From NCBI RefSeq assembly GCF_007830515.1, contig NZ_VLKT01000052.1:1-48619 (forward strand): 48,619 nucleotides of DNA, read 5' to 3'. Below are positions 24,024 through 32,675 of the stretch, piece by piece. Position 1 is the stretch's first letter, and each line of letters starts with the position of its first letter. Origin of the DNA: Mesorhizobium tianshanense (GTDB lineage: Bacteria > Pseudomonadota > Alphaproteobacteria > Rhizobiales > Rhizobiaceae). The notes below the pieces were generated by a model, which did not search any database, was not told the DNA's origin, and worked only from the letters and a program-made list of their open reading frames with translations. The translations under genes were made by a program, and so were the position numbers.

Positions 24024-25214
24024 CTAAGCCACCCCGCCCCTATTCCATCCCCGACCCCGATCGCCAAACATGACATAGCCGTTCTCGGTGACCGCCACCG
24101 TGTCCTCCAGCTTGATGAAGCCGCGTGTCGGGTGAAGCATGGTCGTCTCGATTGAGAGCACCATGTTCTTCTCCAGCGGCTTTTCGGCATAGGTGCCCTC
24201 ATAGGTCACCGGATGGTTGGTCATCAGGAACGGCGCTTCATGCGTGATCAGTCCCATGCCGTGGGCGAAGAAATCGGTATAGGGCGCGACCTTGGATTTC
24301 TTCAGCACGCCTTCCGCGTGGGAGATCATGTCGCCGCCAAGCGTGCCCGCCCTGACCTTGGAGAAGGCCGCCTGCTGCACCGTCTCGACCTCGGCCAGCA
24401 GATCCTCCAGCTCGGCATCCGGCTCGCCGAGAATACCCATGCGGCAGAGGTCGCCGATATAGCCGTGATAGTTGCCGCCGGAATCGATCGACAACACCTC
24501 GCCCTTCTTCCAGGCCTGCGGCGAGGCGGCCCGGTTGTGGCTGGCGCCCAGCGTCAGCAGGCAATATTCGAAATGCGCGCCACGATTGGTCTCCTCGCGC
24601 CGCAACTGCTCGATGATTTCGCTCTTGGTCATGCCTTCGCGCGCCCAGGCAATGGTCGCCAGCATGGAATCGGTGATCAACTCGGAGGCAATGCGCAGCT
24701 TTTCCAGCTCAGCTTCCGTCTTGATCGCCCGCATCCGCTCCAGCATATCAGTCGCATCGATCAGCTTAGCGTCGGGCAACGCCTTGCGGATCAGCGTGTA
24801 GGCGTCGGACGGCAGGAAAGCCGGCTCGATGCCGATGCGGGCATCGCCCTTGCCGATTTTCATCAGGTGCTCGACCGCGAGATTGGCGGCGTCGAGCGTG
24901 CCCCAGCAGGCGGCGTGCAATGTCGGCGTCCAGAACGGGTGGTTCTGATGCTCGCCGCCCTCCATGCGGTTGCCGATATAGGCGGCATGCTCCGGCCCGC
25001 CTTTCTCGTAGACGACAACAGGCAAATATCGGCTGTGGCCGATCGCATCCATGGCCGCGAAGAAGATGAACTTGTAGCCGCCAAGCAGATACTGCGTGTT
25101 GTGCTTGGAGGTGGCGAGCAGCACATCGATGCCGGCCTCCTCCATCAGCCGATCGACCCTGGCATGATCGAACGGGATGGTGCTGACGGCGTTCTTGCCC
25201 GGAGCGACGTTCAT
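24024..25214 (-). CDS. M24-family metallopeptidase (Xaa-Pro peptidase-like)
   Basis: This 396-residue protein has an N-terminal creatinase-like domain (about 1-160) and a C-terminal pita-bread domain with the complete dinuclear metal site: Asp244 (SIDSGGNYHG), Asp255 (GDLCR), His318 (FFAHGMG), Glu356 (SIETTM) and Glu370 (KLEDT). It likely removes an N-terminal residue before proline or hydrolyses a related amide. AGGGAGAGAG precedes ATG 25214. It diverges from a Dpp-type ABC importer, so it probably processes imported peptides. The promoter region between them (25215-25567) has two palindromic operators. Confidence 0.88.
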   Translation of the reverse strand: MNVAPGKNAVSTIPFDHARVDRLMEEAGIDVLLATSKHNTQYLLGGYKFIFFAAMDAIGHSRYLPVVVYEKGGPEHAAYIGNRMEGGEHQNHPFWTPTLHAACWGTLDAANLAVEHLMKIGKGDARIGIEPAFLPSDAYTLIRKALPDAKLIDATDMLERMRAIKTEAELEKLRIASELITDSMLATIAWAREGMTKSEIIEQLRREETNRGAHFEYCLLTLGASHNRAASPQAWKKGEVLSIDSGGNYHGYIGDLCRMGILGEPDAELEDLLAEVETVQQAAFSKVRAGTLGGDMISHAEGVLKKSKVAPYTDFFAHGMGLITHEAPFLMTNHPVTYEGTYAEKPLEKNMVLSIETTMLHPTRGFIKLEDTVAVTENGYVMFGDRGRGWNRGGVA

Positions 25215-25291
25215 CTTTCTCTCTCCCTGAATTCCCTGGCCGACTGGTCGGATCGCCTGGCTGCCGGTCAAATCTGCACTAGTTTACCCAG

Positions 25292-25306
25292 TCTGGTCCA
25301 GCCAGA
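25292..25306. promoter_or_regulatory. putative operator TCTGGTCCAGCCAGA
   Basis: This is an inverted repeat (TCTGG and CCAGA arms), 78 bases upstream of the M24 start. It belongs to the same TCTGG-N5-CCAGA family as 25367-25381 and 19148-19162. A half-site CTGGTCCAGC also occurs at 25406-25415. Confidence 0.55.
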
Positions 25307-25366
25307 AATAGTTAGAACCGCCGCGGCGACGCACTCTGCAGTCGTATACGGCGGCGCCAAATCTGA

Positions 25367-25381
25367 TCTGGTCCTACCAGA
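25367..25381. promoter_or_regulatory. putative operator TCTGGTCCTACCAGA
   Basis: Perfect arms TCTGGT and ACCAGA surround three bases. It lies 75 bases from the neighbouring palindrome, about seven helical turns, in the divergent promoter of the peptide locus. Apart from short hairpins (for example CCTTGCAAGG near 25491) nothing else was recognised in 25215-25567. Confidence 0.6.
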
Positions 25382-25567
25382 CAGGTCGACTTGAACCGCT
25401 TCCCACTGGTCCAGCGGACGGAATTTTCAAAGCCACAAGAGGATGCGCCAAATCCGTCTCTGGCGAAACCCTTGGCAAGGCTCATAATCACCTTGCAAGG
25501 ATGCCGTGTAGCATCCGAGGGTATCGGCCCACCCGGCCGGGTGACTGAGAGGGGGCGGAGTTCGATC

Positions 25568-27178
25568 ATGTCAGAGTTCACGATTTCCCGGCGCACGGTG
25601 CTTGCCGGTTCGGCATTTCTGCTGGCTTCGACGGCGCTGCCGACCATCGGTCTGGCACAAACGCCGAGGAAAGGCGGGCGCCTCGTCGTCGCCGCCGATT
25701 CCGAGCCGCGCAACCTCAACCCGGCGATCGTCGCTTCCAACGGCGTGTTCTTCATTTCGAGCAAGGTCGTGGAAACGCTGGCCGAGGCGTCATTCGACGG
25801 CAAGGACGGGCTCGACCCGCGCCTCGCGCTCAGTTGGGAAGGCGCTGCCGACGGCCTGTCGGTGACATTCAAATTGCGCGACGGCGTCAAATGGCATGAC
25901 GGCAAACCCTTCACCTCCGCCGACGTTGCGTTCTCGGCGCTGCAAATCTGGAAGCCGCTGCAGAATCTCGGCCGCACCGTGTTCAAGGATCTGGAGGCGG
26001 TCGACACGCCTGACGAACTGACCGCGGTGTTCAAATTCGCCAAGCCGACACCGTTCCAGCTGATCCGCAATGCCTTGCCGGCGCTGAGCAGCGTGGTGCC
26101 CAAGCACATCTACGAGACCGGAAAGATCGAAGAGAACCCGGCCACCAACGCGCCGATCGGCACCGGCCCGTTCAAATTCGCCGAGCACAAACCCGGCGAA
26201 TATTACCGGCTGGAGAAGAATGCCGACTATTGGGTCAAGGACGAGCCCTACCTCGACGAGATCATCTATCAGGTGCTGCCCGACCGCACCTCGGCGGCAA
26301 GCGCGCTCGAGGCGGAAGAGATCCAGCTCGCCGCCTTTTCCGCAGTGCCGCTGGCCGACCTCGACCGCATCTCCAAGCTGCCTGGCCTCAAGGTGATCAC
26401 CAAGGGTTATGAGGGGCTGACCTATCAGCTCGTCGTCGAGATCAACCATCGCCGCAAGGAGCTGGCCGACCTGAAGGTGCGCCAGGCGATCGCTCACGCC
26501 ATCGACAAGGATTTCGTCGTCAAGACGGTGTTCCTCGGTTACGCCACCACAGCCACCGGCCCTGTGCCGAAAAACGATCCGCAATTCTATACGGCCGACG
26601 TGCCGACCTATGCCTTCGACGTGGCCAAGGCCAACGCCCTGCTCGACGAAGCCGGCTACAGCAAAGGCGACGACGGCAAACGCTTTTCGCTGAAACTGCT
26701 GCCGGCGCCCTATTTCAACGAGACCAAGCAGTTCGGCGACTATCTGCGCCAGGCGCTCGCCGCCATCGGCATCGACGCCCAGCTGATCAATAACGACTCG
26801 GCCGCGCACATCAAGGCCGTCTACACCGACCACGCCTTCGACCTTGCGGTCGGGCCGCCGGTGTTCCGCGGCGATCCGGCGATTTCGACCACCATTCTGG
26901 TGCAGAGCGGCATTCCGGACGGCGTGCCTTTCTCCAACCAGGGCGGCTACAAGAGCGACGAACTCGACGCCCTCATCGCCAAGGCATCAGAGACGCTCGA
27001 CACGGCAGCCCGCACCGAACTCTACAAGGCGTTCCAGAAGAAGGTGGCCGAAGACCTGCCGCTGATCAACGTCGCCGAATGGAGCTTCATCAGCGTTGTC
27101 AGAGACACGGTTGGGAATATCGCCAACAACCCGCGCTGGGCGGTGTCGAACTGGGCGGACACCTATTTGGCGGGTTGA
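25568..27178 (+). CDS. ABC transporter substrate-binding protein, family 5 (peptide type)
   Basis: This is a 536-residue periplasmic binding protein of the DppA/OppA family. The N-terminus ISRRTVLAGSAFLLASTALP is a twin-arginine signal. Family 5 motifs are present, such as LRDGVKWHDGKPFTSADVAF and VRQAIAHAIDKDFVV. GGCGGAG before ATG 25568 supports the start; the frame is open further upstream through the promoter. The following permease and ATPase genes complete the importer after a gap that holds a long inverted repeat. The ligand is probably a small peptide or gamma-glutamyl compound. Confidence 0.9.
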   Translation: MSEFTISRRTVLAGSAFLLASTALPTIGLAQTPRKGGRLVVAADSEPRNLNPAIVASNGVFFISSKVVETLAEASFDGKDGLDPRLALSWEGAADGLSVTFKLRDGVKWHDGKPFTSADVAFSALQIWKPLQNLGRTVFKDLEAVDTPDELTAVFKFAKPTPFQLIRNALPALSSVVPKHIYETGKIEENPATNAPIGTGPFKFAEHKPGEYYRLEKNADYWVKDEPYLDEIIYQVLPDRTSAASALEAEEIQLAAFSAVPLADLDRISKLPGLKVITKGYEGLTYQLVVEINHRRKELADLKVRQAIAHAIDKDFVVKTVFLGYATTATGPVPKNDPQFYTADVPTYAFDVAKANALLDEAGYSKGDDGKRFSLKLLPAPYFNETKQFGDYLRQALAAIGIDAQLINNDSAAHIKAVYTDHAFDLAVGPPVFRGDPAISTTILVQSGIPDGVPFSNQGGYKSDELDALIAKASETLDTAARTELYKAFQKKVAEDLPLINVAEWSFISVVRDTVGNIANNPRWAVSNWADTYLAG

Positions 27179-27236
27179 TCTCCAGACTTGCAGATCGACT
27201 GTCTGGGTGCTCAGTTTCGACAATGAGAGTTCCTTC

Positions 27237-27396
27237 GCGCCCCCCTCTGTCCTGCCGGACATCTCCCCCACGAGGGGGGAGATCGGCTGTCATCGCGGCT
27301 TTCGCCAATCTCCAACGTTGCGGAACTGAGCGAGACGCCAAAACTGCCAATCTCCCCGCTCGTGGGGGAGATGTCCGGCAGGACAGAGGGGGGCGC
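27237..27396. repeat. MITE-like element with 38-base perfect inverted repeats
   Basis: Positions 27237-27274 are the exact reverse complement of 27359-27396, beginning GCGCCCCCCTCTGTCCTGCC. The 84-base centre extends the symmetry partly (GGGGGAGATCGGC against GCCAATCTCCCC). It fills most of the 262 bases between binding-protein and permease genes. Rhizobial genomes carry many such elements. Confidence 0.8.
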
Positions 27397-27440
27397 CGTA
27401 GAACGCGACCTCAAGTGGCCGCCAGCGGTGTCCTTTCCCC

Positions 27441-28427
27441 ATGAACCGCGCCCTCACCCTCATCCGTCGCCGCCTCATCGGCGGCATCTTCGTGCTGCTG
27501 ATTGTCGTCATCGGCACCTTCCTTTTGCTGGAAGCAGCGCCCGGCGATGCGGTCGACGCCTATATCGCCTCGACCGGAGGCGACGCCGGTATGATCGAAT
27601 TGCTGCGCCATAACTGGGGCCTCGACCAATCGGCGCTGACGCGGCTGGCCAACTATCTCTGGGCCCTGCTGCATCTCGACCTCGGCCAGTCCTTGGCCTT
27701 TTCGCGGCCGATCCGCGAGGTGATCCTTGAACGCCTGCCCAACACGCTGCTTCTGATGGGCAGCGCCACCGCGCTCTCCTTCGGCCTCGGCTCGGCGCTT
27801 GGCATCTATGCCGGCGCCAGGCCCGGCAGCTTCCGCGACCGCTTCCTGTCGATCGGCTCGCTGGCGCTCTATGCCGTGCCGGGCTTCTGGTTCGGGCTGG
27901 TGCTGATCATCGTCTTTGCCGTCGACCTGCGCTGGTTTCCGATCGGCGGCATCGAGAGCATCGCCTCGGGCAAGGCCGGCCTCGACCGGGCCGTCGATAT
28001 CGCCCGCCATCTCATCCTGCCGGTGTCGGCACTCGGCTTCATCTACCTCGCGCTCTATCTGCGCATGATGCGCGCTGGAATGGCCGAGGCCTGGCGACAG
28101 GATTTTGTCCTCGCCGCCCGCGCCAGGGGACTGTCCCGCCGCCGCATCGTGCTCGCTCACGTCGCCCGCAACGCGCTGTTGCCGCTGGTCACGATGCTTG
28201 GCCTGCAGTCGGCGCAGATGCTCGGCGGCAGCGTCGTCATCGAAAGCGTTTTTTCCGTGCCCGGCCTTGGCCGGCTGGCGCAGGAAGCGGTGGCCGCGCG
28301 CGACACACCATTGTTGCTCGGCATCATCTTGGTCAGCGCTGTGCTCGTCATCCTGATCAACCTTCTCGTCGACATCGCCTACGCTGTCCTTGATCCGCGC
28401 GTCGGCGCCAGCGAGGCCGGCGCGTGA
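27441..28427 (+). CDS. peptide ABC transporter permease (DppB-type)
   Basis: This 328-residue inner-membrane permease has about six helices. The N-terminal signature RRLIGGIFVLLIVVIGTFLL and the EAA-like loop RQDFVLAARARGLSRRRIVL are typical of DppB/OppB proteins. The C-terminus carries SVFSVPGLGRLAQEAVAARD, also characteristic. It overlaps the next permease gene by four bases. Its distance from the binding-protein gene is enlarged by the inverted repeat element at 27237-27396. Confidence 0.9.
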   Translation: MNRALTLIRRRLIGGIFVLLIVVIGTFLLLEAAPGDAVDAYIASTGGDAGMIELLRHNWGLDQSALTRLANYLWALLHLDLGQSLAFSRPIREVILERLPNTLLLMGSATALSFGLGSALGIYAGARPGSFRDRFLSIGSLALYAVPGFWFGLVLIIVFAVDLRWFPIGGIESIASGKAGLDRAVDIARHLILPVSALGFIYLALYLRMMRAGMAEAWRQDFVLAARARGLSRRRIVLAHVARNALLPLVTMLGLQSAQMLGGSVVIESVFSVPGLGRLAQEAVAARDTPLLLGIILVSAVLVILINLLVDIAYAVLDPRVGASEAGA

Positions 28428-29254
28428 GCCCGCTTTGCCGTTTCCTTCGCACGCCGGAAGCGGTCGCAGGCGCGATCATTCTGGTAGCGCTGTTCGCCAT
28501 GGCGCTGACAGCGCCGCTGTTCTTTCCCCGCGACCCGCAAGCCATTGCCGGACCGGCGCTGCTGCCGCCGTTCCAGGATTGGTCGCTGCCGCTCGGCACC
28601 GATCGGCTCGGCCGCGACGTAACGGCCGAGCTTTTCCACGGCGCCCGCACCTCGCTGGCGGTCGGGCTGGCGGCGGCAGCCGCGGCCCTTGTCATAGGTG
28701 CGGTGGTCGGCACGCTGGCCGGCTTTGCCGGCGGCCTCGTCGACGAGATGCTGATGCGGATCACCGACGCGTTCCAGACCGTGCCGAGCTTCCTGCTGGC
28801 GCTGGCCTTCGTCAGCGTCGTCGGGCCGTCGCTCGGCGTCGTCGTCGCGGCGATCGCGCTCGGCGCCTGGACCGGGCCGGCGCGTGTCGCCCGCGCCGAG
28901 GTACTGTCGATCCGCGAACGCGATTTTGTCGCCGGCGCTCGCGTCATCGGCATGCATCCGCTGGAGATCGCCTTTCGCGAGGTGCTGCCCAACGCATTGC
29001 CGCCGGTGCTGGCATTGTCGTCGGTGATCGTCGCCGCCGCGATCCTTACCGAAGCGGCACTTTCGTTTCTCGGCCTCGGCGATCCCAATCGCGTGACCTG
29101 GGGTGGCATGATCGCCGAAGGCCGCACTGTCTTGCGCACCGCGCCCTTCCTGTCGATCGTTCCTGGCATAGCACTCGTGCTGACCGTGCTCGGCGTCTAT
29201 CTCGCCGGCGAAGGCGTCGTCGAGACGACGGCGGTGAGAAGGAGCCTGTCGTGA
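28424..29254 (+). CDS. peptide ABC transporter permease (DppC-type)
   Basis: This is a 276-residue permease of the DppC/OppC type. The LGTDRLGRDVTAELFHGART segment after the first helix and the EAA loop RERDFVAGARVIGMHPLEIA define the family. It starts in a four-base overlap (GTGA) with DppB and itself overlaps the following ATPase start by four bases, so the three genes are translationally coupled. It pairs with the DppB-type protein to form the channel. Confidence 0.9.
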   Translation: MSPLCRFLRTPEAVAGAIILVALFAMALTAPLFFPRDPQAIAGPALLPPFQDWSLPLGTDRLGRDVTAELFHGARTSLAVGLAAAAAALVIGAVVGTLAGFAGGLVDEMLMRITDAFQTVPSFLLALAFVSVVGPSLGVVVAAIALGAWTGPARVARAEVLSIRERDFVAGARVIGMHPLEIAFREVLPNALPPVLALSSVIVAAAILTEAALSFLGLGDPNRVTWGGMIAEGRTVLRTAPFLSIVPGIALVLTVLGVYLAGEGVVETTAVRRSLS

Positions 29255-30093
29255 CGGCGCTGCTTTCGATCCGCGATTTGACGGTGACCTACCGCCGCGA
29301 TGGCAGCGAGGCGCTGAAACATGTCAGCCTCGATGTCGCCGCCGGCGAACGCTTGGCTGTCATCGGCGAGAGCGGTTCGGGCAAAAGCACGCTGGCGCTG
29401 GCCATTGCCGGGCTGCTGCCGGCTTCCACTAGGATTGAGGGCTGCATCGATTGGTTTTTGCCGTCACGCTCCGGTGTCACAGAACGCAAAGCTCAAAGGT
29501 CTAGTGCCAAAACAACCCACATCCCTTTGGGTGGCCGCGACATCGGCTTCGTCTTCCAGGATCCCTCGGCCAGCCTCGATCCGGTAATGACGGTTGGCAA
29601 GCAGATCGCCGAGGTCGCCTACACCCATCTCGGCCTTGGTTGGTCGGCCGCCTATGCCAAGGCAAAAACCCTGCTTGAACGCGTCCGCCTGCCCGACCCG
29701 AACGCTGCCTTGCGCGCCTATCCGCATCAGCTTTCGGGTGGCCAAAAACAGCGCGTGGCGATCGCCGCCGCAATCGCGGCCGGTCCGAAACTGCTGATCG
29801 CCGATGAGGCGACCAGCGCGCTCGACACCATCGTGCAGGCCGAGATCGTCGCGCTGATCCGGCAATTGGTGGCCGAGGACGGCATGACGCTGCTGTTCGT
29901 CAGCCACGACATCGCGCTGGCCGCAGAGCTTGCTAAACGCATCGCCGTGTTCCGGCACGGCGACCTGGTGGAAATCGGCACGACCGCGCAGGTCATCAAT
30001 ACCCCGCACAACGCCTATACAAGAGCGCTGCTCGATGCCCATCTCGGCCTCGACGCCGAACCACTGCTACAGCAGGCTGGAACGTCGCCATGA
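29251..30093 (+). CDS. peptide ABC transporter ATP-binding protein (DppD-type)
   Basis: This 280-residue ATPase starts at a GTG that overlaps the permease stop. Walker A is GESGSGKST, the Q-loop VFQDPSASLDP, the signature LSGGQKQR, Walker B LLIADEAT and the switch FVSHD. Between Walker A and the Q-loop (about 29450-29525) an unusual Ser/Thr/Lys-rich stretch, SRSGVTERKAQRSSAKTT, replaces the usual GRDLL-type segment and is roughly eight residues longer. The DNA there is visibly less GC-rich than its surroundings, suggesting a small insertion that kept the frame. Confidence 0.88.
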   Translation: MTALLSIRDLTVTYRRDGSEALKHVSLDVAAGERLAVIGESGSGKSTLALAIAGLLPASTRIEGCIDWFLPSRSGVTERKAQRSSAKTTHIPLGGRDIGFVFQDPSASLDPVMTVGKQIAEVAYTHLGLGWSAAYAKAKTLLERVRLPDPNAALRAYPHQLSGGQKQRVAIAAAIAAGPKLLIADEATSALDTIVQAEIVALIRQLVAEDGMTLLFVSHDIALAAELAKRIAVFRHGDLVEIGTTAQVINTPHNAYTRALLDAHLGLDAEPLLQQAGTSP

Positions 30094-30884
30094 GCAGTCC
30101 GTTGCTGACTGTCTCGGGCCTGACCAAAGGATACCGCCGCACTGGCAAGACCATCGCTGCGGTCGACGGAATTTCCTTTCACATCGAACCAGGCGAGACG
30201 CTGGCGCTGGCTGGGCCTTCCGGCAGCGGCAAGTCGACGATCGGGCGGCTGATGCTACGCCTCATCGAACCCGACGCCGGCCATATCGAGTTCGAAGGCG
30301 GCGATTTCCTATCGCTGAACGGCGCCGCCCTGCGCGCCCGGCGTGCGCGTCTGCAAATGGTGTTCCAGGATCCGCTCGCCGCCTTCAACCCGCGCGCCAC
30401 CGTGGCGCGCGTGCTCGACGATCCGCTGCGCATCCATGGCATCACATCCCGGCGAGAGCGCCCGCGCCGCATCGCCGCTTTGCTGGAGCGCGTCGGCCTC
30501 AGCGCTGATCTGGTCGCTCGCGCCATCCACGAGATCTCCGGCGGCCAGCGCCAGCGCATCGCGATTGCCCGCGCCATCGCGACCAACCCGTCGCTGATCG
30601 TCCTCGACGAGGCGGTGTCCGCGCTCGACGTATCGGTGCGTGGACAGATCCTGCAGTTGCTGCTCGATCTGCAACGCGAGGAACGGATCGCCTATCTGTT
30701 CATTTCGCATGATCTCGGCGTTATCAGCGCCATCGCTCATCGTATCGCCATCCTCGACGCGGGGCGGATCGCCGAGAGCGGCAATGCCCGTACCGTGATC
30801 GACGCGCCGCAGTCGGCGATCGGCAAGGCGCTGGTGGCGGCAGCGCCAAAACTGAACAGGACCAGCGTGCGGGATGCCTCGTGA
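30090..30884 (+). CDS. peptide ABC transporter ATP-binding protein (DppF-type)
   Basis: This 264-residue ATPase has Walker A GPSGSGKST, Q-loop VFQDPLAAFNP, signature ISGGQRQR, Walker B LIVLDEAVSALD and switch FISHDLG. It starts in a four-base ATGA overlap with the DppD-type gene and pairs with it. The C-terminal oligopeptide-transport extension found in many DppF proteins is short here. It ends 77 bases before the convergent gamma-glutamyltransferase gene. Confidence 0.9.
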   Translation: MSSPLLTVSGLTKGYRRTGKTIAAVDGISFHIEPGETLALAGPSGSGKSTIGRLMLRLIEPDAGHIEFEGGDFLSLNGAALRARRARLQMVFQDPLAAFNPRATVARVLDDPLRIHGITSRRERPRRIAALLERVGLSADLVARAIHEISGGQRQRIAIARAIATNPSLIVLDEAVSALDVSVRGQILQLLLDLQREERIAYLFISHDLGVISAIAHRIAILDAGRIAESGNARTVIDAPQSAIGKALVAAAPKLNRTSVRDAS

Positions 30885-30961
30885 CAGACCCGAAACCAGC
30901 TGAAACCGTTGCGCAAGCGATCGATGTCTGCTTCGTGGCAAGACTCAGACGCGGCCGATCG

Positions 30962-32548
30962 TCAGTAACCCAGCGCGCAACCATCCTTGCGCGGATCGGA
31001 TGCGCCGGTAAGCGTACCCTTGTCCCAATCGATCAGCACCAGCTGGCCGCCGCCATGCGGCTCGGCCGCGATGGACAGCTGGTGGCCTCGCTCGCGCAGG
31101 CCGGCTATCGCATCGGCCGGAATTCCACGCTCGGCCTCCACCATGTCCTGTCTGTAAAACACCCTCGGCGCATCCAGCGCCTCCTGCGGGTCCATGCCGA
31201 AATCGATCATGTTGGTGAGCAGGTGGACGTGGCCGAAGGGCTGGTAGCCGCCGCCCATCACGCCGAACGGCATGACCGCCCGGCCGTTGGCTGTCATCAT
31301 GCCCGGCATGATGGTGTGCATCGGGCGTTTTCCCGGTGCGATGCGGTTTGGATGGTCGGCCGCCAGGCGGAAGCTGCTGCCGCGGTTCTGCAGGACGACC
31401 CCGGTCCTAGGGCCGACCACGCCGCTGCCGAACGAACCAAAGGTCGAGTTGATGAAGCTGACCGCATTGCGGTCGCGGTCGACCACGGAGATGTAGACGG
31501 TGTCGCTCGGCTGAAGCTCGAGGCGAGGCAGATGCGTCATCGCGCGCCCCGGGTCGATCTCGGCGCGAAGCCGGTCCGCATGGGATGTGGACAACAACTG
31601 CTCCACGGGAACATGGACGACATCCAGGTCGCCGATGAAATTGTCGCGATCCTGATAGGCAAGCCGGCCCGCTTCGATCTCGAGGTGAAGCCGCTCGGCG
31701 CCGTTCGGTTCCAGCGAGCCGAGCGAGAAGCCCGACAGCACATTCAGCATGATCAGTGCCGTCAGCCCCTGGTTGTTCGGCGGCATCTGATGGATGTCGT
31801 AGCCTCGGTAGGACGTACTGACCGGCCTGACATAGTCGCCCTTGGTGGCCGCAAAATCCTCGAGCGCATGCAGCCCGCCAAGCGCACGCAGACGCGATAC
31901 GATGTCGTCGGCGACCTCGCCCTCGTAGAAGCCGGCGCGGCCTTGGCGCGAGACTATGCGCAATGTGGCGGCCAGTTGCGGCTGCCGGTGCAGTTCGCCG
32001 GCCCGCGGTGCCCGACCATCCGGCAGGAAGATCCGCGCGGCATGTTCGTCCGCGGCAAGCAAGGTAGCGCTTTCGGCCCAGTCGAAGGCCACGCGGTCCT
32101 GGACGACATAGCCTTGCTCAGCGTAGCGAATGGCGGGCGCGAGCACGGCGTCGATGCCCTTTCTGCCGTGATCCTCGAGCAGCCGGCACCAGGCGTCGAT
32201 GGCGCCCGGCACGGTGACCGCATGCGGCCCGGATTCGGGCAGCGCGTCATGCCCCCTGTCCAGATACCATTCAGGGGTCGCCGCGGCGGGTGCGCGGCCC
32301 GAGCCGTTGAAAGCGATGACCTCGCCCTGGCCGTTGGGACAGTAGAGGACGAAGCAGTCGCCGCCGATACCGGTCGATTGCGGTTCGACGACCGCCTGCA
32401 CCGCGGCCGCGCATACGGCCGCGTCCATTGCATTGCCGCCGAACCGCAGCATCTCGACCGCCGCCAGCGTCGCCAGCGGGTGCGATGTCGCGGCCATCGC
32501 TTCCGTCGCACGAACCGGCGACCGTCCGGGGAATTGAAAATCACGCAT
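30962..32548 (-). CDS. gamma-glutamyltransferase family protein, cytoplasmic
   Basis: This is a 528-residue Ntn-hydrolase precursor. The nucleophilic threonine after autocleavage is Thr350 in SDTVYISVVD, giving a large chain of about 349 residues and a small chain of about 179. The oxyanion/substrate loop GVMGGGYQP is present. Unlike typical bacterial GGTs there is no signal peptide, so it should act inside the cell. Neighbouring peptide importer and M24 peptidase suggest it hydrolyses gamma-glutamyl peptides or a related amide taken up by that importer. It is convergent with the importer operon. Confidence 0.88.
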   Translation of the reverse strand: MRDFQFPGRSPVRATEAMAATSHPLATLAAVEMLRFGGNAMDAAVCAAAVQAVVEPQSTGIGGDCFVLYCPNGQGEVIAFNGSGRAPAAATPEWYLDRGHDALPESGPHAVTVPGAIDAWCRLLEDHGRKGIDAVLAPAIRYAEQGYVVQDRVAFDWAESATLLAADEHAARIFLPDGRAPRAGELHRQPQLAATLRIVSRQGRAGFYEGEVADDIVSRLRALGGLHALEDFAATKGDYVRPVSTSYRGYDIHQMPPNNQGLTALIMLNVLSGFSLGSLEPNGAERLHLEIEAGRLAYQDRDNFIGDLDVVHVPVEQLLSTSHADRLRAEIDPGRAMTHLPRLELQPSDTVYISVVDRDRNAVSFINSTFGSFGSGVVGPRTGVVLQNRGSSFRLAADHPNRIAPGKRPMHTIMPGMMTANGRAVMPFGVMGGGYQPFGHVHLLTNMIDFGMDPQEALDAPRVFYRQDMVEAERGIPADAIAGLRERGHQLSIAAEPHGGGQLVLIDWDKGTLTGASDPRKDGCALGY

Positions 32549-32675
32549 GCAGGATCAATAGCCTCTGACGAATCAGATGTGAACTGGCGACGGCGGCCAA
32601 AGAGCTGTGCCACCGGGCAGCATGACCGACAGCACGATCACCCCGGCGGCGCTAGATACTGGAAAATTTCCGGCC

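Noticed and set aside
25450..25567. Possible riboswitch or structured leader before the peptide-binding protein gene
   Set aside because: Only short hairpins (CCTTGCAAGG, and GGATGC with GCATCC) are visible; no known riboswitch core was found.
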